Shown here piece by piece: positions 17,343 through 24,738 of a DNA stretch of 64,000 nucleotides. The stretch comes from Streptococcus parapneumoniae (GTDB lineage Bacteria; Bacillota; Bacilli; Lactobacillales; Streptococcaceae): contig NZ_AP026968.1 in the NCBI RefSeq assembly GCF_037076355.1, positions 1,380,501 through 1,444,500 of the forward strand, in the 5' to 3' direction. Position 1 is the stretch's first letter, and every line of letters begins with the position of its first letter. The notes under the pieces are model-generated. The model saw only the letters and a program-made list of their open reading frames with translations, had not been told where the DNA came from and made no database searches. Position numbers and translations under genes: made by a program.

Positions 17343-18803
17343 CTAGTTCTCCTTTCTCTTAATGACGTTGATGTGATTGACCTCAGGATCTTCCGTCCCT
17401 TGGAGGGAGCAACCACGTTCCTTGGCAAATTGGATATAATCGACAATTTCTCGTGTAATGCGTTCTCCAGGAGCCAAGATAGGAATCCCTGGAGGATAGC
17501 ACATGACAAATTCCCCACAGACCTGTCCAACAGATTCGTCTAAAGACAAACTTTTTCTCTCTGAATAGAAGGCTTCTTGTGGAGATAACACCAACTCAGG
17601 CTGGATATATTCTCCAGCTATCAAGTCCTTCCCATCTCGTGAGTATAGTCTCTTGATGTCTGCTAAAGCACCTACCAAGCGCTCGATGTCTTGGATGCGG
17701 TCACCAATTGAAATATAGGCCAAGATATTGCCAATATCACCAAATTCAATTTGAATATCGTATTCGTCTCGTAGGAGGTCATAAACCTCGATACCTGTTA
17801 AGCCAATACCCTGAGTGTAAACTGACAACTTGGTCACGTCAAAATCGCAAACCGACACTCCGTCTATTAACTCTTTTGAGTAAGCATAGTAACCGCCAAT
17901 GGCATTGATTTCACGACGAGCATACTCGGATAGCTCAATGACTTTCTCAAAAGACTCTTTACCACGAAGGGCTAGATTACGACGTGAAATATCCAGACTA
18001 GCCATCAACAAATAAGAGGCGGATGTTGACTGGGTAAGATTGATTATCTGACGAACGTACTCAGGATTCATCTGCTCCCCGATTAAAAGAAGCGAACTTT
18101 GGGTCAAACTCCCACCAGATTTATGCATGGAGACTGCTGCCATATCAGCACCTGCATCCATGGCAGAAATTGGAAGTTTATCTGTAAAATGCAAATGCGC
18201 TCCGTGGGCTTCATCTACTAAAACCAGCATGCCAGCTTCATGAGCCATTTCTGTCAAACCCTTTAGATCTGAACAGATTCCGTAGTAAGTAGGATTGTTA
18301 ATCAAAATGGCCTTGGCATCTGGATGGTCCTTTATGGCCTGGGCTACTCGGTCATTTTCAAGACCTAAAGTGATACCAATCTTAGGATCTACACTCATCT
18401 CGATATAGATGGGAATAGCGCCACATAGAACCAGCGCATTGATGGCAGATTTATGGACATTTCTCGGAAGAATAATCTTATCTCCCGCCTTGCAGGTTGA
18501 CAAAATCATAGTCTGCACCGATGAGGTTGTTCCCCCTATCATTAGAAAAGCATGGCTAGCTCCAAAAGCATCTGCAGCCAATTCCTCTGCATCCCGAATA
18601 ATCGAAATGGGGTGACCAAGATTATCCAAGGGTTTCATAGAATTGACATCAATGCCAACACATTTTTCACCTAAGAGTTCGACAAGTTCTGGATTTCCTC
18701 GTCCACGCTTGTGACCTGGAACATCAAAGGGAACAATCCTTTTCTTGCGCAACTTCACCAAGGCCTCATAAATTGGGGCTTGGTTTTGATCTAACTTCTT
18801 CAA
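17343..18803 (-). CDS. speA: Arginine/lysine/ornithine-type decarboxylase (probable arginine decarboxylase)
   Basis: A 486-residue fold-I PLP decarboxylase of the Orn/Lys/Arg group, short Gram-positive form. The PLP lysine is Lys228 in SMHKSGG, preceded by VDEAHGAH at 196-203. It is commonly labelled lysine decarboxylase (cad), but first place in an operon with agmatine deiminase argues for arginine decarboxylation to agmatine, and the pneumococcal homologue is treated as SpeA. Translation starts at a TTG (18803) six bases after AAAGGAG. Only about 65 bases and no strong promoter separate it from the upstream RNA terminator, so expression may depend on read-through. Confidence 0.93.
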   Translation of the reverse strand: MKKLDQNQAPIYEALVKLRKKRIVPFDVPGHKRGRGNPELVELLGEKCVGIDVNSMKPLDNLGHPISIIRDAEELAADAFGASHAFLMIGGTTSSVQTMILSTCKAGDKIILPRNVHKSAINALVLCGAIPIYIEMSVDPKIGITLGLENDRVAQAIKDHPDAKAILINNPTYYGICSDLKGLTEMAHEAGMLVLVDEAHGAHLHFTDKLPISAMDAGADMAAVSMHKSGGSLTQSSLLLIGEQMNPEYVRQIINLTQSTSASYLLMASLDISRRNLALRGKESFEKVIELSEYARREINAIGGYYAYSKELIDGVSVCDFDVTKLSVYTQGIGLTGIEVYDLLRDEYDIQIEFGDIGNILAYISIGDRIQDIERLVGALADIKRLYSRDGKDLIAGEYIQPELVLSPQEAFYSERKSLSLDESVGQVCGEFVMCYPPGIPILAPGERITREIVDYIQFAKERGCSLQGTEDPEVNHINVIKRKEN

Positions 18804-18867
18804 GACTTACTCCTTTACCGTATTTTTAGTGCCTCAAGAAGATAAAGGCAACTAAAGGTTAACTCAT

Positions 18868-18896
18868 GAAAAAAGAGCAGGTTTTCACCTGCTCTG
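18868..18896 (-). terminator. Terminator or attenuator ending the structured RNA
   Basis: On the minus strand an eight-base perfect stem AGAGCAGG / CCTGCTCT with loop TGAAAA is followed by six T. It stands between the RNA promoter and the first polyamine gene. Confidence 0.88.
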
Positions 18897-19197
18897 CAAT
18901 CTTCTGACGTTTTTATGTTTGTTTCTGTTGAGTATGTCTGTTCCCGATGTTTCCTAACTCTCTAGTAGCAAATATTACGTACTTTATTGATCGTTTCACA
19001 AGATGACGTGTGCTTTCACCACACTAAAAATTTATGAATTAGGACAAGTGTCCTAACATCAACTTATAAAAGTAGGCTTTTAACCCTATCAATAATGTGG
19101 TTTTTCAACCACGCTTCGGCATTCAACCCTGCCTGTCCGTAGGCATTTTTTACTCGGGTTTATATTTGCTAGAAAACATCATCTCATTTTCTAAGCT
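18868..19197 (-). ncRNA. Structured RNA of about 330 nt upstream of the polyamine operon (class not recognised)
   Basis: A promoter at 19203-19231 and a terminator at 18868-18896 bound a gene-free stretch rich in hairpins. These include UAGAAAA / UUUUCUA near the 5' end; AACCC (19160-19156) paired with GGGUU (19129-19125) enclosing UGCCU-ACGGAC-AGGCA; GUGGUU-GAAA-AACCAC (19112-19097); UUAGGAC-ACUU-GUCCUAA (19056-19039); GUGUG / CACAC (19024-19008); and the terminator. It lacks the marks I know for tmRNA, RNase P, SRP RNA, T-box or common riboswitches. It could be an independent small RNA or a long attenuated leader of speA, which starts 65 bases downstream. Confidence 0.7.
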
Positions 19198-19202
19198 TTA
19201 TT

Positions 19203-19231
19203 ACTATATCATGTTTCCAAGAACTTGTAAA
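19203..19231 (-). promoter_or_regulatory. Strong promoter of the structured RNA
   Basis: The minus strand reads TTTACA, exactly 17 bases, then TATAGT preceded by TG (TGATATAGT). Transcription should start near 19197. Confidence 0.8.
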
Positions 19232-19465
19232 GTGTTTTACGAAAAAAATATAAAAAAGTTCGTAAAATAGTTGGATTTTATTTGATTTCACACTAATTAT
19301 TTTCTTGTAATCGATTATAAAGTGAACAAAATGATTATCGTATTTAATTTTAAATTTTTTATGCAATTCTATACTCATTACCCTCGGTGTTTGATTTATC
19401 AGAAAAAATGCTGAAATTTCTACATCATTAGAATCGTGCAACTTTTTTCAGACAGTTTTAAAAGA

Positions 19466-19494
19466 TTGATTTCCTTATATTTTTCCTTTATACT
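19466..19494 (+). promoter_or_regulatory. Promoter of the VIT transporter gene
   Basis: TTGATT and TATACT are separated by 17 bases, and the leader to the ATG at 19514 is short with an AAAGGAG ribosome site. Confidence 0.75.
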
Positions 19495-19513
19495 GGATAA
19501 AAAGGAGAATAAT

Positions 19514-20209
19514 ATGTCAGAAACAAATCACGAAATTGATTCAAATTTTGCAGGTCGTTTAAATATCCTGCGTGCGGGTGTTCTTGGTGCTAACGATGGA
19601 ATTATTTCCATTGCTGGTGTGGTTATCGGGGTTGCCAGTGCCACGACCAATATCTGGATTATCTTTTTATCAGGCTTTGCGGCTATCTTGGCTGGTGCTT
19701 TTTCAATGGCTGGTGGAGAATATGTATCCGTTTCAACTCAGAAAGATACAGAGGAAGCAGCCGTTGCGCGTGAGCAAGTCTTGCTAGACCAAGATATGGA
19801 ACTAGCCAAAAAATCCCTCTATGCTGCCTATATCCAAAATGGAGAATGTGAAACCTCTGCCCAGCTCTTGACCAACAAAGCATTTTTAAATAATCTGCTC
19901 AAGGCTTTGGTAGAGGAAAAATATGGGATTGAGTATGAAGAGTTTACAAATCCTTGGCATGCTGCTATCTCTAGCTTTATTTCTTTTTTCCTTGGTAGCT
20001 TACCACCAATGCTGTCAGTAACTATTTTCCCAAGTGAATACCGCATTCCTGCTACTGTCCTTATCGTCGGTGTGGCCCTTCTTCTCACTGGTTACACTAG
20101 TGCCAAACTTGGAAAAGCCCCAACCAAAACAGCTATGATTCGGAACCTAGCTATTGGTCTTTTAACCATGGGAGTTACCTTTCTGCTAGGACAACTTTTC
20201 AGCATTTAA
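19514..20209 (+). CDS. VIT1/CCC1-family metal transporter
   Basis: A 231-residue membrane protein of the vacuolar iron transporter family. It has the signature LGANDGIIS (about 24-32), SMAGGEYVSVS in the second membrane segment, and about five membrane helices, with a central charged metal-binding helical region (about 75-140, rich in Glu). Family members move Fe2+ or Mn2+ out of the cytosol. The start at 19514 follows AAAGGAG and replaces a longer frame that would begin upstream of the promoter. It is a single-gene transcript; a BOX element starts immediately after the stop codon and a bidirectional terminator follows that. Confidence 0.9.
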   Translation: MSETNHEIDSNFAGRLNILRAGVLGANDGIISIAGVVIGVASATTNIWIIFLSGFAAILAGAFSMAGGEYVSVSTQKDTEEAAVAREQVLLDQDMELAKKSLYAAYIQNGECETSAQLLTNKAFLNNLLKALVEEKYGIEYEEFTNPWHAAISSFISFFLGSLPPMLSVTIFPSEYRIPATVLIVGVALLLTGYTSAKLGKAPTKTAMIRNLAIGLLTMGVTFLLGQLFSI

Positions 20210-20404
20210 TACTCTTCGAAAATCTCTTCAAACCACGTCAGCTTCACCTTGCCGTATATATGTTACTGACTTCGTCAGTTCTATCTGCAACCTCAAAACG
20301 GTGTTTTGAGCTGACTTCGTCAGTTCTATCTACAACCTCAAAGCAGTGCTTTGAGCAACCTGCGGCTAGCTTCCTAGTTTGCTTTTTGATTTTCATTGAG
20401 TATA
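20210..20404 (+). repeat. BOX element, boxA-boxB-boxB-boxC
   Basis: It begins ACTCTTCGAAAATCTC and ends TTTTCATTGAGTAT, the boxA and boxC termini of pneumococcal BOX repeats. Two boxB-like units (each with TGACTTCGTCAGTTCTATCT) lie between. The inverted halves allow a stable RNA fold downstream of the VIT gene. Confidence 0.92.
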
Positions 20405-20415
20405 AAATACAAGAA

Positions 20416-20449
20416 ATACCTCGATTTTGAAGTCGAGGTATCTTTTTTT
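20416..20449 (+). terminator. Bidirectional terminator between the VIT and BceB-like genes
   Basis: A nine-base perfect stem ATACCTCGA / TCGAGGTAT with an eight-base loop is followed by CTTTTTTT. The permease gene on the minus strand ends at 20448, inside its T-run. Confidence 0.85.
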
Positions 20450-22436
20450 ACATTTGCACAATCTTACGATAACTTCTTGAAGTAATCATAAAAATCAGCA
20501 CATAGGCGATGAGGAAGATAGCGCAGATAGACAAGGTCACAATCAACATCATATTCGTATCTATTACACCAATCACTTTTAAAATCAAGCTAAGCATATG
20601 GTAGGCAAAGGCTAGATGTATGAAGGCAAAAAGCAAAGGAAGGAAGAAAACAGTTAAAACCTGTTTGTTGATGGTTTGCTTGATTTGCTTTTGATCTAAA
20701 CCGACTTTCTGCAAGATAATAAAACGCTCACGGTCTTCATAGCCTTCAGAAATTTGTTTGTAGTAGATGACCAGAACGGTTCCGACCATAAAGATAATGG
20801 ATAGGAAAATACCGATAAAGAATACTCCGCCAAAGAGGACACTCATTTGAGCACTAGCATCTGCTAGATTGCTACCATACACATAGCTATCTTCTGTGTT
20901 TAATTGAGCATTAAACTGATTGAGGTAGTTTTCATATTCTTCAGCTACCTTGAGTTGTTCTTCTTCACTGATATTTACATTCATACCACCGTAAAGCTGA
21001 TTATAGATAGCCGAATCTGGGAATTGGTCTAAAAATGCTTGCAAATTAGGAACAACAAGGTAATTGTAATCAGTAGTAAAAATATTAAACTGATTTGGGA
21101 CATGGTTGACAATAAAATCTTTATTAAATTCTTCTTTGACAGAAAATTGATGATCATTTAGAGTTAGTACTTTCTGTCCTTTCAGTCCGTCATTTTTGGC
21201 AAAGAGACCGACCTCATTTCCTGATAGAGACAGTTTTTGACCAGTCATATTTTCATAATCTTTTTGGTCAAATACCATGAAAACTGTTTTTGGTTGGACA
21301 CGGTTTTGTCCTTTTTCAAAAATAGTTAACTTGGTTCCTTCTTGATTTGCAATACCAAAGTTACTGTAACGAAGAACTTCTTTCTCTTTGACACTATAAC
21401 CTTTGTCACTTGCAAACTGGCTCAAGAGTTTGTCCAAATCTTCTTTTTCAACATTTTTTCCAGTAATTCCAAAATCATGCGGATTCATCACTTTTTTAAA
21501 GGATTCTGAGGCATTGAAAATGCTTGTCGCTGCTGACATGGTTACCAAAACCATTGTTGACAAGATAGCGATAGTGGCTAGTCCAACCGCATTTTTCTTC
21601 ATACGAAAAATCAAATTGGAAACAGAGATAAGATTATTTGGTTGGTAATAGTATTTCTTATTTTTCTTTAAGATTTGGAGGAAAACGGTAATCCCTGCAT
21701 TGAACAAGAGATAGGTCCCAAAGATAACCAGTAAAACAGCTAAGAAGAAGGTTGTTAAGGCTGTCAGAGGATCTTTTACAGTAAGGGAAAGATAATAGCC
21801 AATCCCTAAACTAATCGAACCAAGAATCGTTTGGAGAGGTAGGAAACGACCTTTTTTCTCACCACTAGCTTTTTCACGAGAAAGCTGGAGGGCATTCATA
21901 CGGGCGATTCGAAGAGCATTCAGAAACATGAGGCCTAGGAAAATCAAACCAAAGACAACAAGTACTGTAATGACAACTTTCATCTGGAAGGTAGCGACTA
22001 GTTCTACCTTTAATTTCATCAGTTTGAGCAAGAAAGCGAAAATTAACTTGTCAAACAAGGCTCCAATACCGATACCCGCTCCAACAGTTAGAATCCCAAA
22101 TACCACTAACTCCTTAAAGGTCATACTGATTAGATGGCGCTTCTCCAATCCCAACATGCCATAAATTCCCAGTTCCTTGGAGCGATTCTTCATGACAAAA
22201 CTATTGGCATAGAGGACGATAATGGCTGACGCAAGGGTAACGACAAACATACCAAATCCAAGTGTAGCCTGAATGGTTGTTCCTCCACGGATTTCAGCAA
22301 TCTTGGGATTGAAAGTTAGAGAGTAAAAGAGATAGGTGACAGTGACTGCCAAAAGAACAGCCAGTGCAAAAGGATAGTAGAGTTTGCGGTTTTTAATCAA
22401 GTTCGATACCGCTAACTTATTGGTTAATCGAAACAT
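20448..22436 (-). CDS. ABC transporter permease, BceB type (peptide antibiotic resistance)
   Basis: A 662-residue FtsX/MacB-type permease. The first half has about seven membrane segments (one near residues 20-40, the rest to about 310). A large extracellular region (about 310-525) and a final group of three membrane segments follow. This 7 + 3 layout with a big loop is diagnostic of BceB proteins, which sense and remove bacitracin, nisin and similar peptides from lipid II-cycle targets. It follows its ATPase gene with a one-base gap. The pneumococcal counterpart is known to give bacitracin and gramicidin tolerance. A two-component system elsewhere in the genome probably controls it. Confidence 0.92.
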   Translation of the reverse strand: MFRLTNKLAVSNLIKNRKLYYPFALAVLLAVTVTYLFYSLTFNPKIAEIRGGTTIQATLGFGMFVVTLASAIIVLYANSFVMKNRSKELGIYGMLGLEKRHLISMTFKELVVFGILTVGAGIGIGALFDKLIFAFLLKLMKLKVELVATFQMKVVITVLVVFGLIFLGLMFLNALRIARMNALQLSREKASGEKKGRFLPLQTILGSISLGIGYYLSLTVKDPLTALTTFFLAVLLVIFGTYLLFNAGITVFLQILKKNKKYYYQPNNLISVSNLIFRMKKNAVGLATIAILSTMVLVTMSAATSIFNASESFKKVMNPHDFGITGKNVEKEDLDKLLSQFASDKGYSVKEKEVLRYSNFGIANQEGTKLTIFEKGQNRVQPKTVFMVFDQKDYENMTGQKLSLSGNEVGLFAKNDGLKGQKVLTLNDHQFSVKEEFNKDFIVNHVPNQFNIFTTDYNYLVVPNLQAFLDQFPDSAIYNQLYGGMNVNISEEEQLKVAEEYENYLNQFNAQLNTEDSYVYGSNLADASAQMSVLFGGVFFIGIFLSIIFMVGTVLVIYYKQISEGYEDRERFIILQKVGLDQKQIKQTINKQVLTVFFLPLLFAFIHLAFAYHMLSLILKVIGVIDTNMMLIVTLSICAIFLIAYVLIFMITSRSYRKIVQM

Positions 22437-22437
22437 A

Positions 22438-23196
22438 CTAATTCACCTCGCTTGCCATGACAGTCAAGGTATCAGAGATTTCTTGGAACATCTGACGCTC
22501 TGTCTTCTCTCCACGGTAGATTTGGTTGTAAAGAATGCCGTCTTTGATAAAGAGTACACGTTTAGCTCTGCTAGCTGCTGCCGTTGAGTGGGTTACCATG
22601 AGAATGGTTTGGCCGCGCTCATTGATTTCATCAAAGACATCAAGTAAGGCTGCAGAGGACTTGGAGTCAAGGGCTCCTGTTGGCTCATCCGCAAGGAGAA
22701 TTTCAGGTTCTGTGATGATGGCGCGGGCTACTGCTACACGCTGTTTCTGACCACCAGAAATCTCGTAAGGGTACTTCTCTTGCAATTGGTTGATGCCTAG
22801 ATTCTCAGCTGTCACCACCAATTTCTTCATCATCTCCGTAATAGGTCTTCTTGACAAGACAAGCGGAAGCAAGATATTATCTTTTACAGATAGAGTATCT
22901 AGCAAGTTAAAGTCTTGGAAGACAAATCCCAACTTCTCACGACGGAAACTAGAAGCTTGTGAATTTTTAATGGTTGCGGTGTCAGTTCCATTCAAGTAAA
23001 CCTGACCACGAGTTGGTTTATCCAGCATAGCTAGAATATTGAGAAGAGTTGATTTACCAGAACCAGACTCACCCATGATGGCAACGTAGTCACCTTTTTC
23101 CACGGTAAAGTGAATATCCTTGAGGGCCTCTACTTGGTTGCCCTGAAAACGAGTTTTATAAATTTTTTGAACGTGTTTTACATCTAAAAGTGTCAT
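22438..23196 (-). CDS. ABC transporter ATP-binding protein, BceA type
   Basis: A 252-residue ATPase of the MacB/LolD class: Walker [10 protein letters not shown] (about 39-47), Q-loop FQDFNLL, signature [12 protein letters not shown], Walker [13 protein letters not shown], and H-loop THS. It pairs with the BceB-like permease downstream. The ATG at 23196 is used because AAGGAGA precedes it and the protein then starts at the family N-terminus ([15 protein letters not shown]). A 36-residue ORF ends 14 bases upstream, so translation of the two may be linked. Confidence 0.93.
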   Translation of the reverse strand: MTLLDVKHVQKIYKTRFQGNQVEALKDIHFTVEKGDYVAIMGESGSGKSTLLNILAMLDKPTRGQVYLNGTDTATIKNSQASSFRREKLGFVFQDFNLLDTLSVKDNILLPLVLSRRPITEMMKKLVVTAENLGINQLQEKYPYEISGGQKQRVAVARAIITEPEILLADEPTGALDSKSSAALLDVFDEINERGQTILMVTHSTAAASRAKRVLFIKDGILYNQIYRGEKTERQMFQEISDTLTVMASEVN

Positions 23197-23210
23197 GAGA
23201 ATCTCCTTTC

Positions 23211-23321
23211 TTAATATCCCATCAAATGAAATGTTGCTTGCATCATAGCGCATCCCAGCTGAACACGCTCGATATCTTTGTGACTTGGTTTTCTTGTTTT
23301 CTTCTGTAAGATTTGTTTCAT
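23211..23321 (-). CDS. 36-residue leader ORF of the BceAB-type operon
   Basis: The minus-strand ATG at 23321 is preceded by AAAGGAGT at good spacing and opens a 36-codon frame, MKQILQKKTRKPSHKDIERV followed by QLGCAMMQATFHLMGY. The product is basic at the N-terminus with one Cys. It ends 14 bases before the ATPase ATG. It has no recognisable domain and no signal peptide; it may be a regulatory leader peptide or only a translational coupler. The good ribosome site and tight placement support real translation. Confidence 0.6.
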   Translation of the reverse strand: MKQILQKKTRKPSHKDIERVQLGCAMMQATFHLMGY

Positions 23322-23405
23322 GATGTTACTCCTTTGTTCTTTATGAGTCTAGTTTACATCAAAAAAAGACCGCTTGCCATAACCTAACCTTACAAAAAAG
23401 ACTTT

Positions 23406-23427
23406 AATCTTACATTTTTGTAAGATT
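23406..23427 (-). promoter_or_regulatory. BceR-like operator upstream of the exporter operon
   Basis: A perfect nine-base inverted repeat AATCTTACA / TGTAAGATT is separated by TTTT. Its core TTACA-N4-TGTAA fits the binding pattern known for BceR-type response regulators. A further TTACAAAAAAG half-site lies just beside it toward the operon. It is about 85 bases upstream of the leader ORF. Confidence 0.7.
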
Positions 23428-23461
23428 GGGGGAATGTAGGCAAAATTACTTATAAAATGAT

Positions 23462-23490
23462 TTGATTTTCTATTTTTAAAATTGTAAAAT
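23462..23490 (+). promoter_or_regulatory. Promoter for the small membrane protein at 23623
   Basis: TTGATT and TAAAAT are separated by 17 bases. The predicted leader is about 125 bases and contains the inverted halves GCTTACT / AGTAAGC, and a small hairpin AAGG-TGCT-CCTT that covers the likely ribosome site. Confidence 0.55.
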
Positions 23491-23622
23491 ATAAGTGTGA
23501 AAAGGCTTACTTTTGAAAGGAGGAAGCGGGAACTAACATTTGAGTAAGCTTACCTAGATAACATACCATTAAATTTAACACTTGCAAGTCGTTCAACCTA
23601 TAAGGAAAGAAGGTGCTCCTTA

Positions 23623-23820
23623 ATGAAACACAAAGAACATATACTCATCGGAATTCTCTATCTCCTCTCTCCATTCATCGGTCAGCTCTTAGTTGAAAAA
23701 ACATACTTTATCGGTACAGAATTTACAGCTACTGCTTATGCTATTTGCTGGCTATCAGTTGTTATCAGCATCCACCATTTTTCAAAAAACGTATTGTCTC
23801 AGCAGCAAAACAAAGATTAA
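23623..23820 (+). CDS. Small two-segment membrane protein of unknown function
   Basis: A 65-residue protein with two hydrophobic segments (about 7-24 and 33-52) and charged ends (MKHKEH at the start, QQQNKD at the end). It matches no family I recognise. The ATG at 23623 follows AAGAAGG, which sits in a short hairpin with the bases before the ATG, so translation may be damped by structure. It is divergent from the BceAB-type operon and shares the regulatory region between them, which hints at a link to envelope stress, but this is inference only. A strong terminator follows. Confidence 0.65.
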   Translation: MKHKEHILIGILYLLSPFIGQLLVEKTYFIGTEFTATAYAICWLSVVISIHHFSKNVLSQQQNKD

Positions 23821-23884
23821 AAAACTGAGTTTAAATTACTGCTTTTAGTTTGTGGATGAAGCTGGCGAAATATTATTAAAAGTA

Positions 23885-23931
23885 AAAAAGCTTTAAATCA
23901 AACAGTTTAGACTATTGATTTAAAGCTTTTT
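23885..23931 (+). terminator. Bidirectional terminator
   Basis: A long stem AAAAGCTTTAAATCAA / TTGATTTAAAGCTTTT with a 13-base loop and T/A flanks lies between the convergent small membrane protein and PspC-domain genes. Confidence 0.85.
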
Positions 23932-23957
23932 GCTTATTCCAAATCTTTTGTTAAACC

Positions 23958-24230
23958 TCACCAAAACCAGCCTTCATTATCGTCAATAGCTTGGGCTTCT
24001 TTGCGTTTACGTGGGCCTGTTCCGTACATTTCTGCTTCGATTTCTTCCTTGGTTGGCATGACAGAAGCTAGGATGATATAGATAATCACGCCAAGTCCAA
24101 AGTTTGCGACTGTAAAAATAGCAAATAGAAAACGAACAAGGGTAACATCAAAGTGCCACTTGTCTGACAAACCTGCCAAAACTCCTGAAATCATGCGATT
24201 TCGTCTCATTTTATAAAATTTACTGTTCAT
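23958..24230 (-). CDS. PspC-domain membrane protein
   Basis: A 90-residue protein whose residues about 5-62 form a PspC domain: KMRRNRMISGVLAGLSDKW, then a hydrophobic segment of about 25 residues and MPTKEE. In other bacteria PspC domains help sense membrane stress; in streptococci the short stand-alone form has no defined partner. The C-terminus is short and charged and ends WFW. The start at 24230 follows AGAGGAAA. It stands 58 bases after the SprT-like gene on the same strand. Confidence 0.85.
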   Translation of the reverse strand: MNSKFYKMRRNRMISGVLAGLSDKWHFDVTLVRFLFAIFTVANFGLGVIIYIILASVMPTKEEIEAEMYGTGPRKRKEAQAIDDNEGWFW

Positions 24231-24288
24231 GATATTTCCTCTTTCTGCTAGGTTAGACATAGTATATCACAGGTAGACTCCGCTTTCA

Positions 24289-24738
24289 TCAGTCCTCAGG
24301 CTGATTTATCAGTAGCAATTTACCTCGACAAAGTCCACAGCGATAGCGTTTGGTATCAATCTTTCGCTTGCGATGATAACTTTGCTGGCAGGATTGGCAA
24401 CGATAGAGCTTGATTGGGTTAGAGTTGCTATTGGGTAAGGCTGGCACAAAGCGTAATCCATCCACTGCTTTCAACAGTTCCTTAAAATCCCGATCCTTGT
24501 GTTGATAGCCCTTTCCTTGAAAATAGAGGTGATAATGACAGAGTTCATGTCGGACAACTTTCCTAAAAACATCCAGACCCAGTTCCTGATAAACCTTGGG
24601 ATTAAAATCCAAATGCCCATCTTTGGGGAAAAATCGCCCACCTGTCGAACGTAGACGAGAATTCCACTGAGCTTGATGGATAAAAGGTCTGCCGAAGTCT
24701 TCTAGCGAAACTTGCTTGACGTAATCAGTCAGTTTCAT
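24289..24738 (-). CDS. SprT-like zinc metalloprotease-family protein
   Basis: A 149-residue SprT-family protein. The zinc motif HELCHYHL (His64, Glu65, His68) is followed by a C-terminal zinc ribbon with two Cys pairs (CQSCQQ and CGLC). Bacterial SprT homologues are of unknown role; eukaryotic relatives cleave DNA-protein crosslinks. The gene overlaps the end of tex by 14 bases, a pairing often seen in streptococci, so the two are translated from one message. Confidence 0.9.
   Translation of the reverse strand: MKLTDYVKQVSLEDFGRPFIHQAQWNSRLRSTGGRFFPKDGHLDFNPKVYQELGLDVFRKVVRHELCHYHLYFQGKGYQHKDRDFKELLKAVDGLRFVPALPNSNSNPIKLYRCQSCQQSYHRKRKIDTKRYRCGLCRGKLLLINQPED

Noticed and set aside
17343..18803. 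Lysine decarboxylase (cad) as the product name
   Set aside because: Operon position before agmatine deiminase and carbamoylputrescine amidase supports arginine as substrate, although the family also includes lysine and ornithine enzymes.
18868..19197. tmRNA, RNase P RNA, SRP RNA, T-box or lysine riboswitch for the structured RNA
   Set aside because: None of the diagnostic motifs (tag frame and CCA end, GAGGAAAGUCC, SRP tetraloop core, T-box UGGNACCGCG) is present in the sequence.
19184..19441. 85-codon minus-strand open frame upstream of the polyamine operon
   Set aside because: No ribosome site, begins at a TTG, has no family resemblance and runs through the promoter of the structured RNA.
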